35,824 nt of DNA from Trueperaceae bacterium (GTDB taxonomy: Bacteria > Deinococcota > Deinococci > Deinococcales > Trueperaceae), in the NCBI GenBank assembly GCA_007695125.1, contig REEJ01000142.1, forward strand, positions 1 to 35,824, written 5' to 3'. Both the position numbers and the translations under genes were made by a program. The notes under the pieces were generated by a model. It did not search any database. It saw only the letters and a list, made by a program, of their open reading frames with translations, and was not told the DNA's origin. The stretch's first letter is position 1; every line of letters starts with the position of its first letter. Shown piece after piece: positions 18,014 through 27,360 of the stretch.

Positions 18014-18955
18014 GTGATCGTCTACACGGTGCGGCGCCTGCTGACCGCCGTCGCGACGGTGATCGGCGCGGTGACGCTGCTGTTCCTGATCATCCGGCTC
18101 ATCCCCGGCGATCCCGCCGTGGTGATGCTCGGTCCGCGCGCGAGCCCCAGCATGATCGCGTCGATGCGCGAACGGATGATGCTCGACGAAAGCGTCCACG
18201 TGCAGCTGTTGGCGTTCCTCGGCAACGTGTTGCGGGGCGACCTCGGCCGCGACGTGCTCAACGAGCTACCGGTGTTGGGCATGGTGCTCGACGTGTTGCC
18301 CTTCACCATCGTGTTGGCGTTCGGCAGCATCGTGTTGGCGGTGCTGATCGGGGTGCCGTTGGGCACGCTGGCCGCCGCGTACCGCAACTCCTGGCTGGAC
18401 CGGGTCACCGCCTTCGTCTCGGTCGCGTTCATCACGGTGCCCCCCTTCGTGGCCGGGTTGCTGCTCCTGTTGCTGTTCGCGGTCGAGCTGCGCTGGCTGC
18501 CGGTCAGCGGTGGCGGCGTGCGGGGGGACGTCCTCAACCAGGCGCGGCACCTGATCTTGCCGATGCTCGCCCTGGCGCTCACGTGGGTGGGCTACATCGC
18601 CCGCCTGATCCGCTCCTCCGTGCTCGAGGAGATCACCAAGGACCACGTGCGCACCGCGACCAGCAAAGGGCTCAGCCCGGGTCGGGTGCTGTTCAAGCAC
18701 GTGTTGCGGGGTGCGCTCATCCCCACGATCGCCGTGCTCGGCGTCGGCTTCGGCAACCTGCTGGGCGGCGCCGTGTTGATCGAGATCATCTTCAACCGCC
18801 CGGGTCTGGGGTTCTTGATCTTCAACGCGATCGAGTCGCGCAACTACCCCGTGGTCCAGGGGGGCTTGGTGGTCGCCGTGTTCCTGTACACGTTGGCCAA
18901 CGTGATCGCCGACGTGTCGTACGGCTTCGTCGACCCACGGATCCGGGAGGCCTGA
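18014..18955 (+). CDS. ABC transporter permease, DppB-like
   Basis: IVYTVRRLLTAVATVIGAVTLLFLIIRLIPGDPAVVMLG; EEITKDHVRTATSKGLSPGRVLFKHVLRGALIPTIAVLGVGFGNLLGGAVLIEIIFNRPGLG. Confidence 0.97.
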   Translation: MIVYTVRRLLTAVATVIGAVTLLFLIIRLIPGDPAVVMLGPRASPSMIASMRERMMLDESVHVQLLAFLGNVLRGDLGRDVLNELPVLGMVLDVLPFTIVLAFGSIVLAVLIGVPLGTLAAAYRNSWLDRVTAFVSVAFITVPPFVAGLLLLLLFAVELRWLPVSGGGVRGDVLNQARHLILPMLALALTWVGYIARLIRSSVLEEITKDHVRTATSKGLSPGRVLFKHVLRGALIPTIAVLGVGFGNLLGGAVLIEIIFNRPGLGFLIFNAIESRNYPVVQGGLVVAVFLYTLANVIADVSYGFVDPRIREA

Positions 18956-18956
18956 C

Positions 18957-19847
18957 GTGGACGTGAGCACCGTCACCACCACGACCGCTGCGCCGGCGCG
19001 CTGGCGTCGGCTGGCCGTCGTGCGCCTCCTGCGCGACACCACCGGCGCGGTCGGCACCCTGTTCGTGCTGCTCATCGTGCTCCTGGCCGTGTTCGCCCCG
19101 CTCATCACACCCTACGCACCAGACGAGATCAACGTGCTCAAGCGCCTGGCGCCTCCGAGCGCCGAGCACTGGATGGGCACCGATCAGCTCGGACGCGACA
19201 CCTTCACCCGCCTCGTGTACGGCACCCGCATCGCGCTGTTGGTCTCGCTGCCGGCCGTGATCGCCGGTGCGTTCGTGGGGATGCTCCTCGGGCTCGTCGC
19301 TGGCTACCTCGGCGGTTGGGTCGAGACCGGGCTGCTGTGGTTGTTCGACGTGGTGCGGTCGTTCCCGGCGCTCCTGTTCGCGATCGCCGTGATCGCGCTG
19401 ACCGGGCCGAGCCTGTTCATGATCGTGTTCATCATGGCGCTCACGCGCTTCCCGTCGTACGGCAGGCTCATCCGCGCCCAGACGCTCAAGATCCGTGAGG
19501 AGGAGTTCGTCGCCGCATCGCAGGCGCTCGGTTGCTCCCCGTTGCGCGTGATGCTGCGGCACATCTTGCCCAATGCCGTCGCGCCGCTCTTCATCCAGGC
19601 GGCCATGGACGTTCCCGTGGTGATCACCTTCGAGGCGGGACTGAGCTTCCTCGGTCTCGGCGTGCCGCCCCCGACGCCCTCGTGGGGCAGCATCCTGCGC
19701 GAGGGCTACACCTACGTCCGCGCCACACCCTGGCTGATCCTGTTCGGCAGCGGTTTCCTGGTGGTGGCCACGCTCGGCTTCACCTTCTTCGCCGAGGCGC
19801 TGCGCGACGTGTTCGACGTCAAGATCCGCAACGAGGGCGCGAACTGA
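18957..19847 (+). CDS. ABC transporter permease, DppC-like
   Basis: APPSAEHWMGTDQLGRDTFTRLVYGTRIALLVSL; REEEFVAASQALGCSPLRVMLRHILPNAVAPLFIQAAMDVPVVITFEAGLSFLGLGVPPPTPSWGSIL. Confidence 0.97.
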   Translation: MDVSTVTTTTAAPARWRRLAVVRLLRDTTGAVGTLFVLLIVLLAVFAPLITPYAPDEINVLKRLAPPSAEHWMGTDQLGRDTFTRLVYGTRIALLVSLPAVIAGAFVGMLLGLVAGYLGGWVETGLLWLFDVVRSFPALLFAIAVIALTGPSLFMIVFIMALTRFPSYGRLIRAQTLKIREEEFVAASQALGCSPLRVMLRHILPNAVAPLFIQAAMDVPVVITFEAGLSFLGLGVPPPTPSWGSILREGYTYVRATPWLILFGSGFLVVATLGFTFFAEALRDVFDVKIRNEGAN

Positions 19848-19946
19848 GGCGTCGCCTGCGACGCTCGGATCCGCTGCTGAGCGGCCCCTGGCGTAGGACG
19901 AACGGCACTTCCATCATCGCGTTCAAGCCGCTATCGTCACGGGGCG

Positions 19947-20627
19947 ATGAGCGTGGTGCTGACCCTGATCTGGGTCGTGTCGGTCTTGACGATCGCGCTG
20001 CTGGTGCTGCTCGCCTTGGTGCTGGTCAGCACGTTTCGCGTCGATGGGCACCTCGACGGCAACCTCGACGACCCGTCGGGGCGGCTGCGGCTGCGGTGGA
20101 CGTTGCTGGCCGTGGTGCTGGACGTGCGCGAGCGCACGCTGGAGCTACGGCTCGTGAGGTGGCGTTTGATCCGGCGCACGTTCGCCGAGATGCGCACCGA
20201 TCCCGACACCACACCGACGCCGCGCGAACCGCGCGGACCGCACCCGCGTCGCGCCGGTGGCGCCGGGATCGGCGGCCTGCACTTCTACCTGCGACAGCTG
20301 CGCTACGTGATCGCGCGCATCAGGCTCGACCGGTTCGACCTCGACCTGCGCGTGGCCACGCCCGATCCCGCCGTCACCGGCGCGCTCTACGGGGCGACCT
20401 GCGGGGTCGTGTACCCGCTGCTGGCGTGCTGGCCGCATGCCAGGCTGGCCGTGCGTCCGGACTTCGTCGGCAGCGTTCCCGCTGGGAGCGTGGCGCTCGC
20501 CCTGCGCGTCCGTCTCGCCACGCTGGCGCTCGTCGCGTGGCGCGTCTTCTGGTACCAGCGGTCGAAGGCAGGGAAGGCCCTGACACCCTCGACCGGGAAC
20601 GGAAGGAGATCCCATGGAACCACGTGA
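19947..20627 (+). CDS. DUF2953 domain-containing protein (YtfI-like)
   Basis: N-terminal TM; GGLHFYLRQLRYVIARIRLDRFDLDLRVATPDPAVTGALYGATCGVVYPLLACWPHARLAVRPDFVG; overlaps GerW gene by 14 bp. Confidence 0.75.
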   Translation: MSVVLTLIWVVSVLTIALLVLLALVLVSTFRVDGHLDGNLDDPSGRLRLRWTLLAVVLDVRERTLELRLVRWRLIRRTFAEMRTDPDTTPTPREPRGPHPRRAGGAGIGGLHFYLRQLRYVIARIRLDRFDLDLRVATPDPAVTGALYGATCGVVYPLLACWPHARLAVRPDFVGSVPAGSVALALRVRLATLALVAWRVFWYQRSKAGKALTPSTGNGRRSHGTT

Positions 20628-21003
20628 ACTGCTCGAGGCGCTGGCTGCGCAGGTGCGCGAGTTGGCCAAGTCGGAGACGGTGATCGGCGAGCCTCTCGTG
20701 CTCGGCGACGCCACCATCGTGCCCGTCACGCGGGTGACGGTCGGTTTCGGTGCCGGCAGCGGCAGCGGCGAGATGAACGAGGCCGAGAAGGCGGAGAAGG
20801 CCGGCGGTACCGGCGGCGGCGGCGGTGGTGGCGTGCGCATCGCTCCAGCCGCGTTCATCGTGATGCAGCACGGCGAGGTGCGCGTGCTGGCTGCGCCGGG
20901 CAAGCGCGGTGCCCTGGCCGAGATGTTCGAGCAGGTGCCAGACCTGGTCGAGAAGATCGTCAGCGCGCAGCAGGCGAAGGGTGGCGCGAAGGAGGACGAC
21001 TGA
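20614..21003 (+). CDS. GerW/YtfJ family protein
   Basis: ETVIGEPLVLGDATIVPVTRVTVGFGAGSGSGE...GGTGGGGGGGVRIAPAAFIVMQHGEVRVLA; RBS GGAAGGAGA. Confidence 0.88.
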   Translation: MEPRELLEALAAQVRELAKSETVIGEPLVLGDATIVPVTRVTVGFGAGSGSGEMNEAEKAEKAGGTGGGGGGGVRIAPAAFIVMQHGEVRVLAAPGKRGALAEMFEQVPDLVEKIVSAQQAKGGAKEDD

Positions 21004-21006
21004 CCC

Positions 21007-21939
21007 TCAGCTGCCGCGTTCCATCTGTTCGACCAGCCGCTCGACGTCTGCGCGCGTGCAGAGCTGCGTGCCGGGGGTGGTCACCGTGGCCGCGCCGGCT
21101 GCGACGCCGTAGCGGATCGCGTCGGCGAGTGGCCAGCCGCGGGCCAGGCCGGCGACCAGGCCGCCCACCATGCTGTCGCCGGCGCCGACGGCGCTCCGGA
21201 ACCTCACGGTGGGCGCGTGCACGTGCCAGTGCTCCTCGGCGGTCGTCGCGGTGGCGCCGCCCGCTCCCAGCGAGGTGATCACCACGTCGACGCCGCCGCG
21301 CCGCACCAGCGAGCGCGCGACCTCGCGGATGTGGTCCTCGTCCTCGACCGTGGTGCCCGCCAGAGCGGACAATTCGTTGACGTTCGGCTTGACCAGGAAG
21401 ATGTCGGCCTCGACCCCGTGCTCGAGGGCCGGACCGCTCGTGTCCAGGACGATACGGCAGCCAGCCGGCGCGACCCGCGCGAGGCGCGCGTAGAAGTCCG
21501 TAGGCGCATCCTCCGGCAGGCTGCCGCTGAGCACCAGGTACGGCGTGGCCGGATCGAGGCCGGCCACCAGGTCGATGCAGGCGTCGAGCTCTGCCTCGGA
21601 GAGCGTGGGACCGGGCATGTTGAAGCGGAACTGGCGGCCGCTGGCTCGCTCGACCACGGTGAGGTGCTCGCGCGTGTCGCCCTCGATGGGGATGGAACGG
21701 TGCGAGATCCCGGTGGCGTCGAGGAGATGCCCCAGGCGCTCGCCCACGGCACCACCGCGCGTCCACCACGCCTCCGTGGCGACGCCGAGTTCGAACAGGA
21801 CGCGCGCGACGTTGATGCCGCCGCCCCCCGGTTCCACGACGCGCGTCTCGCAGCGCAGCTTGCGGTCGCCGACGACGTACTCCGTCGAGGTGCTCATGTC
21901 GACGGCTGGGTTGAGGGTGAGCGTGACGACGGGTGCCAT
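21007..21939 (-). CDS. PfkB-family sugar kinase (phosphofructokinase-like)
   Basis: MAPVVTLTLNPAVDMSTSTEYVVGDRKLRCETRVVEPGGGGINVARVLFELG; VLSGSLPEDAP; VKPNVNEL; VRFRSAVGAGDSMVGGLVAGLARG. ORF-track start 22284 overlaps comB and is rejected. Confidence 0.92.
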   Translation of the reverse strand: MAPVVTLTLNPAVDMSTSTEYVVGDRKLRCETRVVEPGGGGINVARVLFELGVATEAWWTRGGAVGERLGHLLDATGISHRSIPIEGDTREHLTVVERASGRQFRFNMPGPTLSEAELDACIDLVAGLDPATPYLVLSGSLPEDAPTDFYARLARVAPAGCRIVLDTSGPALEHGVEADIFLVKPNVNELSALAGTTVEDEDHIREVARSLVRRGGVDVVITSLGAGGATATTAEEHWHVHAPTVRFRSAVGAGDSMVGGLVAGLARGWPLADAIRYGVAAGAATVTTPGTQLCTRADVERLVEQMERGS

Positions 21940-22016
21940 GTCTACAGCTTGCCACGGGCTCGGGTATCGTCGCTCATGGCCATGGTCGAGTGGGGCCGCG
22001 CGAGCGGTGATGTGTG

Positions 22017-22775
22017 ATGCGGGTCGAGCTCGCCTTCGTTCCTTCGGCGCCCGGCGCCAGCGCGGGATCAGCGCCGGGCGGCGGTGACGGGGCCGATACC
22101 CAGGTGGTGTTCGACGTGCTCCGCATGACCACCACCGCGGCGGCGCTGTTCGATGCCGGTCTGCACGCGCTGTGGGTCGTCCCCGATCCCGAGCATGCTC
22201 GGAGGGCGGCGCTGGCGCACGGCGCCCTGCTGTTCGGGGAGCGCGACGGTGTGGCCCTGCCGGGCTTCGATGGCGGCAACTCACCGCTCGAGGTGCGCTC
22301 CGAGCGCATACGCGGCCGCGACGCCGTGTTGTGCACGACCAACGGTTCGCGGGCGGTCGCCGCGGCCGGCGCAGCGCGCGTGCTGCTCGGCGCGGTGGTG
22401 AACGCGCGGGCCGTGGCGCGCCGCCTGCAGGCGCTCGCGCCCGCGAGCGTGCTGCTCACCTGCGCCGGCACCGACGACGCTGTGTCGATCGACGACGTGA
22501 TCGGCGCCGCCTGCGTGATCGATGCCCTGGTGGCGCTGGTCCCCGGGCTCGACCTCGACGACGCCGCCGTGCTCGCGCTGCGGGCGCTCGAGGGCCCAGG
22601 ATCCCTCGAGGCGTTGCTGCGGCGCTCGGCGCACGCCCGGCTGCTCACGCAGATCGGCTTCAGCGACGACGTGGCGTTCGCCGCGCGGCGTGACGCCGTG
22701 GTCGTGGTGCCGGAGCGTGGCCCCGCGCCCGGGTCGGCGTTCCTCGGGCGCTGGCCGGCGAGCGACCCGGCGTGA
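22017..22775 (+). CDS. comB: 2-phosphosulfolactate phosphatase
   Basis: VVFDVLRMTTTAAALFDAGLHALWVVPDPEHARR; LFGERDGVALPGFDGGNSPLEV; LCTTNGSRAVAAA; LTCAGTDDAVSIDDVIGAACVIDAL. Confidence 0.88.
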   Translation: MRVELAFVPSAPGASAGSAPGGGDGADTQVVFDVLRMTTTAAALFDAGLHALWVVPDPEHARRAALAHGALLFGERDGVALPGFDGGNSPLEVRSERIRGRDAVLCTTNGSRAVAAAGAARVLLGAVVNARAVARRLQALAPASVLLTCAGTDDAVSIDDVIGAACVIDALVALVPGLDLDDAAVLALRALEGPGSLEALLRRSAHARLLTQIGFSDDVAFAARRDAVVVVPERGPAPGSAFLGRWPASDPA

Positions 22776-22800
22776 GCGACCGCGCCGCAGGGCGCGCGGC

Positions 22801-24069
22801 TCAGCTGCGGTCGAGGTCGAGCAGCAGCGAGCGCACGAAGGCCTCGGTGCGCTCGACCGTGGTCGCGTCGACGCGCTCGAGCGTGTCGCTCGCCTGGTGC
22901 CAATCCGGGAGGACGCCGGCCGGCGTGAGTCCCACGAACGACAGCGACGGCACGCCGCGGCTCATGAACGCGGTGGCGTCGGTGTGCAGCGTGGTGTAGG
23001 GCAACGCGTACGCGCCCAGCTCGGGCTGCGCTGCCGCGACGCGCTCGGCCGCAGCGACGAGTTCCGGCGCGGGTCGCAGCGGGAACACCATCCCCTCCAC
23101 GCTCGTGTGACACACGCCCGCACCGTGTCCGCCGACGTTGTCGATGCTGATGGCGTACAGGCCGTCGAGCTCACGGGCGTGACGTGCCAGGAACGCCTGC
23201 GCGCCGTAGGAGCCGACCTCCTCGCAGCCCGTCGCGAGCGCCCAGACTTCCGTGCGCTCGAGCGGCTCACGCGCGAACCGCTCGGCCAGGCTGACGACGA
23301 TCGCCGCGCCGCTGGCGTTGTCGTTCGCGCCCTGCGTGAACGGCGTCCGATCGGGTTGCAGCGTGAGCGCCAGCACGACGAGGAAGGCGGGGGCCAGCGG
23401 CAGCGACCAGCCCCGGAGCGCGCCCAGGTCGAAGGCCGCGATCACGGCGAACACGAACGTGGCCAGCACGAACGCCACCACGCCGAGCGTGGTCACCACG
23501 CGGAAGAAGGCCAGCCGGGCCGGGCTGGTGAATACCCACGGCGTGCGGTGGGTGTCGACGTGGCCGACGAGCACCACCCGCCTGGTCGGCTCGCCGGCGG
23601 CGGGCACGCGCGCCCAGACGTTCTGGCTGTCGCCCTTGGGGACGAGCGGTCGTAGCGCGTTCGGACGGAAGTACATCTCCAGGAAGACCGATGCGGTCGC
23701 GACGCCCATCAGCAGCGCGGCGACGCTCGCGCCGAGGCGCGAGTCGAGGGCGATCAGCACGAGGCCGAGGAGACCGGTCAGGGCGGCGAGCGCGAAGGGC
23801 AGCCAGCCGCTCACCGGTGCCCGGAACGGCTCCCAGTGCGTCTCGAGTCCGGCTGCCTCGAAGCGCCCCCGGACGTAGCTGGAGGCCTCGCGCTCCTGAG
23901 GCGTGGTCGATCCGCGCGGGCCGATCACGCCGGCGAGGTGTCGTATGTGGTCCATCGCGGTGCTCAGCATGGTCCCGTGCATGATGGCACTCGCGCGCCC
24001 GTCCCGTCTGCTGCGGGTCGCTCGGGGAGGCCGGAGTCCGAGCGCCTGGAACGTCCCGACCGCCGTCAT
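22801..24069 (-). CDS. M28-family metallopeptidase with transmembrane segments (start may be internal, e.g. MHGTM or MLSTAMDH)
   Basis: VVLVGHVDTHR, GANDNASGAAIVVSLAERF, ATGCEEVGSYGAQAFL, SIDNVGG, HTDATAFMSRGVPSLSF; about four hydrophobic segments flanking GHVDTHR. Confidence 0.88.
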   Translation of the reverse strand: MTAVGTFQALGLRPPRATRSRRDGRASAIMHGTMLSTAMDHIRHLAGVIGPRGSTTPQEREASSYVRGRFEAAGLETHWEPFRAPVSGWLPFALAALTGLLGLVLIALDSRLGASVAALLMGVATASVFLEMYFRPNALRPLVPKGDSQNVWARVPAAGEPTRRVVLVGHVDTHRTPWVFTSPARLAFFRVVTTLGVVAFVLATFVFAVIAAFDLGALRGWSLPLAPAFLVVLALTLQPDRTPFTQGANDNASGAAIVVSLAERFAREPLERTEVWALATGCEEVGSYGAQAFLARHARELDGLYAISIDNVGGHGAGVCHTSVEGMVFPLRPAPELVAAAERVAAAQPELGAYALPYTTLHTDATAFMSRGVPSLSFVGLTPAGVLPDWHQASDTLERVDATTVERTEAFVRSLLLDLDRS

Positions 24070-24108
24070 CTAGCATGAGGGAAGACGAGCGGCGATGGAG
24101 GGACGACC

Positions 24109-26196
24109 ATGGCGAGCCAGCGGCTCCAGGCGCACCCGATCCTCGACGTCACCCCACGCAGTGGGGTCGTGTTCGCGTGGGCGGGTGCGCCGTGCGTTGC
24201 TGCGCAGGGCGAGGTCATCGCCACCGCCCTCACGGCGCAGGGCGTACGCGTGTTCGGCAGCCACGCCCATGACGGCAGCCCACAGGGGCTCTTCTGCGCC
24301 AACGGCCAGTGCGCGCAGTGCCTGGTGGTGGCCGATGGCGTGCCGGTCAAGGCGTGCACCACCGTGGTCACACAGGGCATGCGCGTCGAGCCGCTGCACG
24401 CCTTGCCGGAGTTGCCGTCGCTCGATGCGGCGCCGCGCCTGCGCGACGTGGAGCGCCTCGAGGTGCCGGTGCTGGTCGTCGGTGGCGGTCCGGCGGGCCT
24501 CGCGGCGGCCGCTCAGCTCGGCCAGCGCGGCGTGCACACGCTGCTGATCGACGACAAGGACCGCCTCGGCGGCAAGCTCGTCGTGCAGACGCACCGCTTC
24601 TTCGGCAGCGTCGACGCCGTCCACGCCGGCACGCGCGGCATCGACATCGCGACGCGGCTCGCCGCGGAGGCGACCGCGCATGCGTCGGTCGAGGTATGGC
24701 CCCTGTCGACCGCCGTCGCCGTGTTCGGCGATGGCTGGGTCGGTGTGGTGCGGCCCGGCGGTCGCTACGTGCTGGTGCGCCCCGAGGTCTTGCTCGTGGC
24801 CGCCGGCGCGCGCGAGAAGTCGCTGTCGTTCCGCGGCAACACGCTTCCCGGCGTGGTCGGCGCGGGCGCGTTCCAGACGCTGCTCAACCGCGACATGGTG
24901 CGCTTCGCGGAGCGCGTGTTCGTCGTCGGCGGAGGCAACGTCGGGCTGATCACGGCGTACCACGCGTTGCAGGCCGGGGTCGACGTCGTCGGTCTGGTCG
25001 AGGTCGCCCCGACGTGCGGTGGCTACCGGGTCCACCACGACAAGCTCGTTCGGGCCGGGGTACGTATCCACACCTCGCACACGATCCTCGGCGCCAACGG
25101 CGAGGGTGCGGTCGAGTCGGTCACGATCGCGCGGGTCGACGAGGCGTTCCGGCCGGTCGCGGGCAGCGAGCGCTCCTTCGCGTGCGACGCCGTGCTCGTC
25201 GCCGTCGGGCTCGACCCGGTCGATGACTTCACGGCCAAGGCGCGCGCCGCCGGCCTGCGGGTCGTCGCCGCCGGCGACGCCGACGCGGTCGCGGAGGCGT
25301 CGGCGGCGATCTTCGCCGGCCGCATCCGCGGCCTGGAGGTGGCGCGCACGCTGCGTGCCTGCGACGACGCCGTGCCGGACGTGTGGCACCGCACGGCCGA
25401 GGTGCTGCGCTCGAGACCCGGTGAGAGCGTGTCACGAACGCCCTCCCAGGCGACCTCGGGCGTGCGCCCGGTGTTCCATTGCGCTCAGGCGATCCCGTGC
25501 AACCCGTGCGCGTCGGTCTGCCCACAGCACCTCATCCATGTGGACGAGGACGACATCCGCCAGGTGCCGACGTACCTCGGCGACGCCGACGCGTGCCTGG
25601 GCTGTGAACGCTGCGTGCGGATCTGTCCGGGGCTCGCCATCACGCTCGTCGATCGACGCGACGACCCGGCGTTCCCGATCGTCACCATCCCCTTCGAGTT
25701 CGACGTCACGCCCTTGGCCGACGCTTCGATCGTGAACGTCGTGGACGGCAGCGGTGGCGACCTCGGCGCGGCCGAGGTGACGCGCGTCCGGCGCGCGGGC
25801 CGCGGGGCAGACGGCACCGCGCTCGTCAAGGTGCGCGTGCCGGCGGCCATTGCGGAGCGCGTGGCGGGTCTGCGTGCGCGCGTGGCCGCTGCCCCGGAGC
25901 CGCTCGACGCGTGGGTGTCGCACGTGGCCGACGACGAGGTGGTGTGCCGCTGCGAGCGCGTGCAGGCGTCGGCGCTGCGCGGCCGCATCGCCGACGGCGA
26001 ACGCGACGTGAACGCGCTCAAGGCGCTGACGCGCGCCGGCATGGGGGCCTGTGGCGGCAAGACGTGCGCCCCGCTCATCGGGCGGCTCTTCGACGATGCG
26101 GGGGTGCCGCGCGAAGCGGTGACGTCCGGCGTGCGGCGACCGCTCTTCGTCGAAGTCGCGCTCGGGGCGTTCGCCGGGGTCGACGGCGAGGCCTGA
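24109..26196 (+). CDS. fused FAD-dependent dehydrogenase: 2Fe-2S (HcnA-like) + pyridine-nucleotide-disulfide oxidoreductase + 2x[4Fe-4S] + BFD-like 2Fe-2S
   Basis: CANGQCAQCLVVADGVPVKAC; VLVVGGGPAGLAAAAQLG; VFVVGGGNVGLI; CAQAIPCNPCASVCPQHLI...CLGCERCVRICPGLAITL; VCRCERV...TRAGMGACGGKTCAPLI. Confidence 0.92.
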   Translation: MASQRLQAHPILDVTPRSGVVFAWAGAPCVAAQGEVIATALTAQGVRVFGSHAHDGSPQGLFCANGQCAQCLVVADGVPVKACTTVVTQGMRVEPLHALPELPSLDAAPRLRDVERLEVPVLVVGGGPAGLAAAAQLGQRGVHTLLIDDKDRLGGKLVVQTHRFFGSVDAVHAGTRGIDIATRLAAEATAHASVEVWPLSTAVAVFGDGWVGVVRPGGRYVLVRPEVLLVAAGAREKSLSFRGNTLPGVVGAGAFQTLLNRDMVRFAERVFVVGGGNVGLITAYHALQAGVDVVGLVEVAPTCGGYRVHHDKLVRAGVRIHTSHTILGANGEGAVESVTIARVDEAFRPVAGSERSFACDAVLVAVGLDPVDDFTAKARAAGLRVVAAGDADAVAEASAAIFAGRIRGLEVARTLRACDDAVPDVWHRTAEVLRSRPGESVSRTPSQATSGVRPVFHCAQAIPCNPCASVCPQHLIHVDEDDIRQVPTYLGDADACLGCERCVRICPGLAITLVDRRDDPAFPIVTIPFEFDVTPLADASIVNVVDGSGGDLGAAEVTRVRRAGRGADGTALVKVRVPAAIAERVAGLRARVAAAPEPLDAWVSHVADDEVVCRCERVQASALRGRIADGERDVNALKALTRAGMGACGGKTCAPLIGRLFDDAGVPREAVTSGVRRPLFVEVALGAFAGVDGEA

Positions 26197-27347
26197 TGGA
26201 GCGCTTCGACGCCGTCGTCGTCGGGGCCGGCAGCGTCGGTCTGCCGACGGCCCTGGCGCTGGCCGAGTCGGGCCTGCGCACGGTCGTGTTGGACGCCGCC
26301 GCGAGCCTCGGTCAGGGTGCTCACAAGGCGGCGATCGGAGGCGTGCGCGCCACGCATGGCGACCCTGCCAAGATGCGCGTGGGCCGTCACAGCCTCGACG
26401 CCTTCCGGACCTGGCAGGGGAGGTACGGCGACGACATCGAGTGGGTCACGAGCGGCTACGCGTTCGTGGCGTACCGCGAGCGTGAGGCGACGATGCTGCA
26501 GCGGCTCGTCGCGGCGCAGCGCTCGGCCGGCCTCGACGTCGTGTGGCTCGACGGCGACGGAGCGCACGAGCGCGTGCCGGCGTTGGCGCGCGAGGGCCTG
26601 CTCGGGGCCGCGTGGTCGCCCGGCGACGGGCACTGCTCGACGCTGCTGGCGGGCCAGGCGATGGCGGCTGCGGCACGACGCTCAGGCGCCTCGTTTCGCT
26701 TCGGCGAGCGGGTGCTGGAGGTGATCGTCGAGGGCGGCTCCGTCGTCGGCGTCCGCACCGATCGCGGCGCGTACGCGAGCCCGGTGGTGGTCAACGCGGC
26801 GGGCGCGGGGGCCGCCGCGCTGGCGCAGCGGGTCGGCGACTCGCTCGAGATCGCGTCGGAGCTGCACGAGGCTGGCATCACCGAGGCCGTCGCGCCCTTC
26901 CTCGGCCCGCTCGTCGTGGACATCACGCCGGGGCCCGGATCGGTCAACGTGTACTGTTATCAAACATCGCGTGGTCAGGTCATCTTCTGCCTGACCCCCG
27001 AACCCGCGATCCTCGGCGACGATCTGGTCGAGACCTCGGCGTTCTTGCCACAGGTCGCGACGCGGCTGGTCACGTTGATCCCGCGGATCCAGCACCTGCG
27101 GGTGCGCCGCACCTGGCGCGGCGTCTACCCGATGACGCCGGACGCCTCGCCGCTGGTGGGCTGGTCGAGCCACGTCGAAGGTCTGCTGCACGCGGCCGGT
27201 ATGTGCGGCCAGGGGTTCATGCTCGGTCCCGGCGTCGGCGCGCTGATCGCGCGCATGCTGCACCGCGAACTCGGCGACGACGACCACGACACCCTCACGG
27301 CCTGGGCACCCGAGCGCGACTTCGCGGGCCGCGAGGCGTTGCGCTGA
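26196..27347 (+). CDS. DAO-type FAD-dependent oxidoreductase (sarcosine-oxidase-beta/HcnC-like)
   Basis: MERFDAVVVGAGSVGLPTALALAESGLRTVVLDAAASLGQGAHKAAIGGVRATHG; VVNAAGAGA; RTWRGVYPMTPDASPLVGWSSHVEGLLHAAGMCGQGFMLGPGVG; TGATG overlap with upstream gene. Confidence 0.93.
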   Translation: MERFDAVVVGAGSVGLPTALALAESGLRTVVLDAAASLGQGAHKAAIGGVRATHGDPAKMRVGRHSLDAFRTWQGRYGDDIEWVTSGYAFVAYREREATMLQRLVAAQRSAGLDVVWLDGDGAHERVPALAREGLLGAAWSPGDGHCSTLLAGQAMAAAARRSGASFRFGERVLEVIVEGGSVVGVRTDRGAYASPVVVNAAGAGAAALAQRVGDSLEIASELHEAGITEAVAPFLGPLVVDITPGPGSVNVYCYQTSRGQVIFCLTPEPAILGDDLVETSAFLPQVATRLVTLIPRIQHLRVRRTWRGVYPMTPDASPLVGWSSHVEGLLHAAGMCGQGFMLGPGVGALIARMLHRELGDDDHDTLTAWAPERDFAGREALR

Positions 27348-27360
27348 GCGCTCCGCGACG

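Noticed and set aside
19850-19900. Small hairpins (GCGTCG/CGACGC, CCGCT/AGCGG) after the DppC-like gene
   Set aside because: Short stems, easily expected by chance at this GC; possible terminator but not convincing
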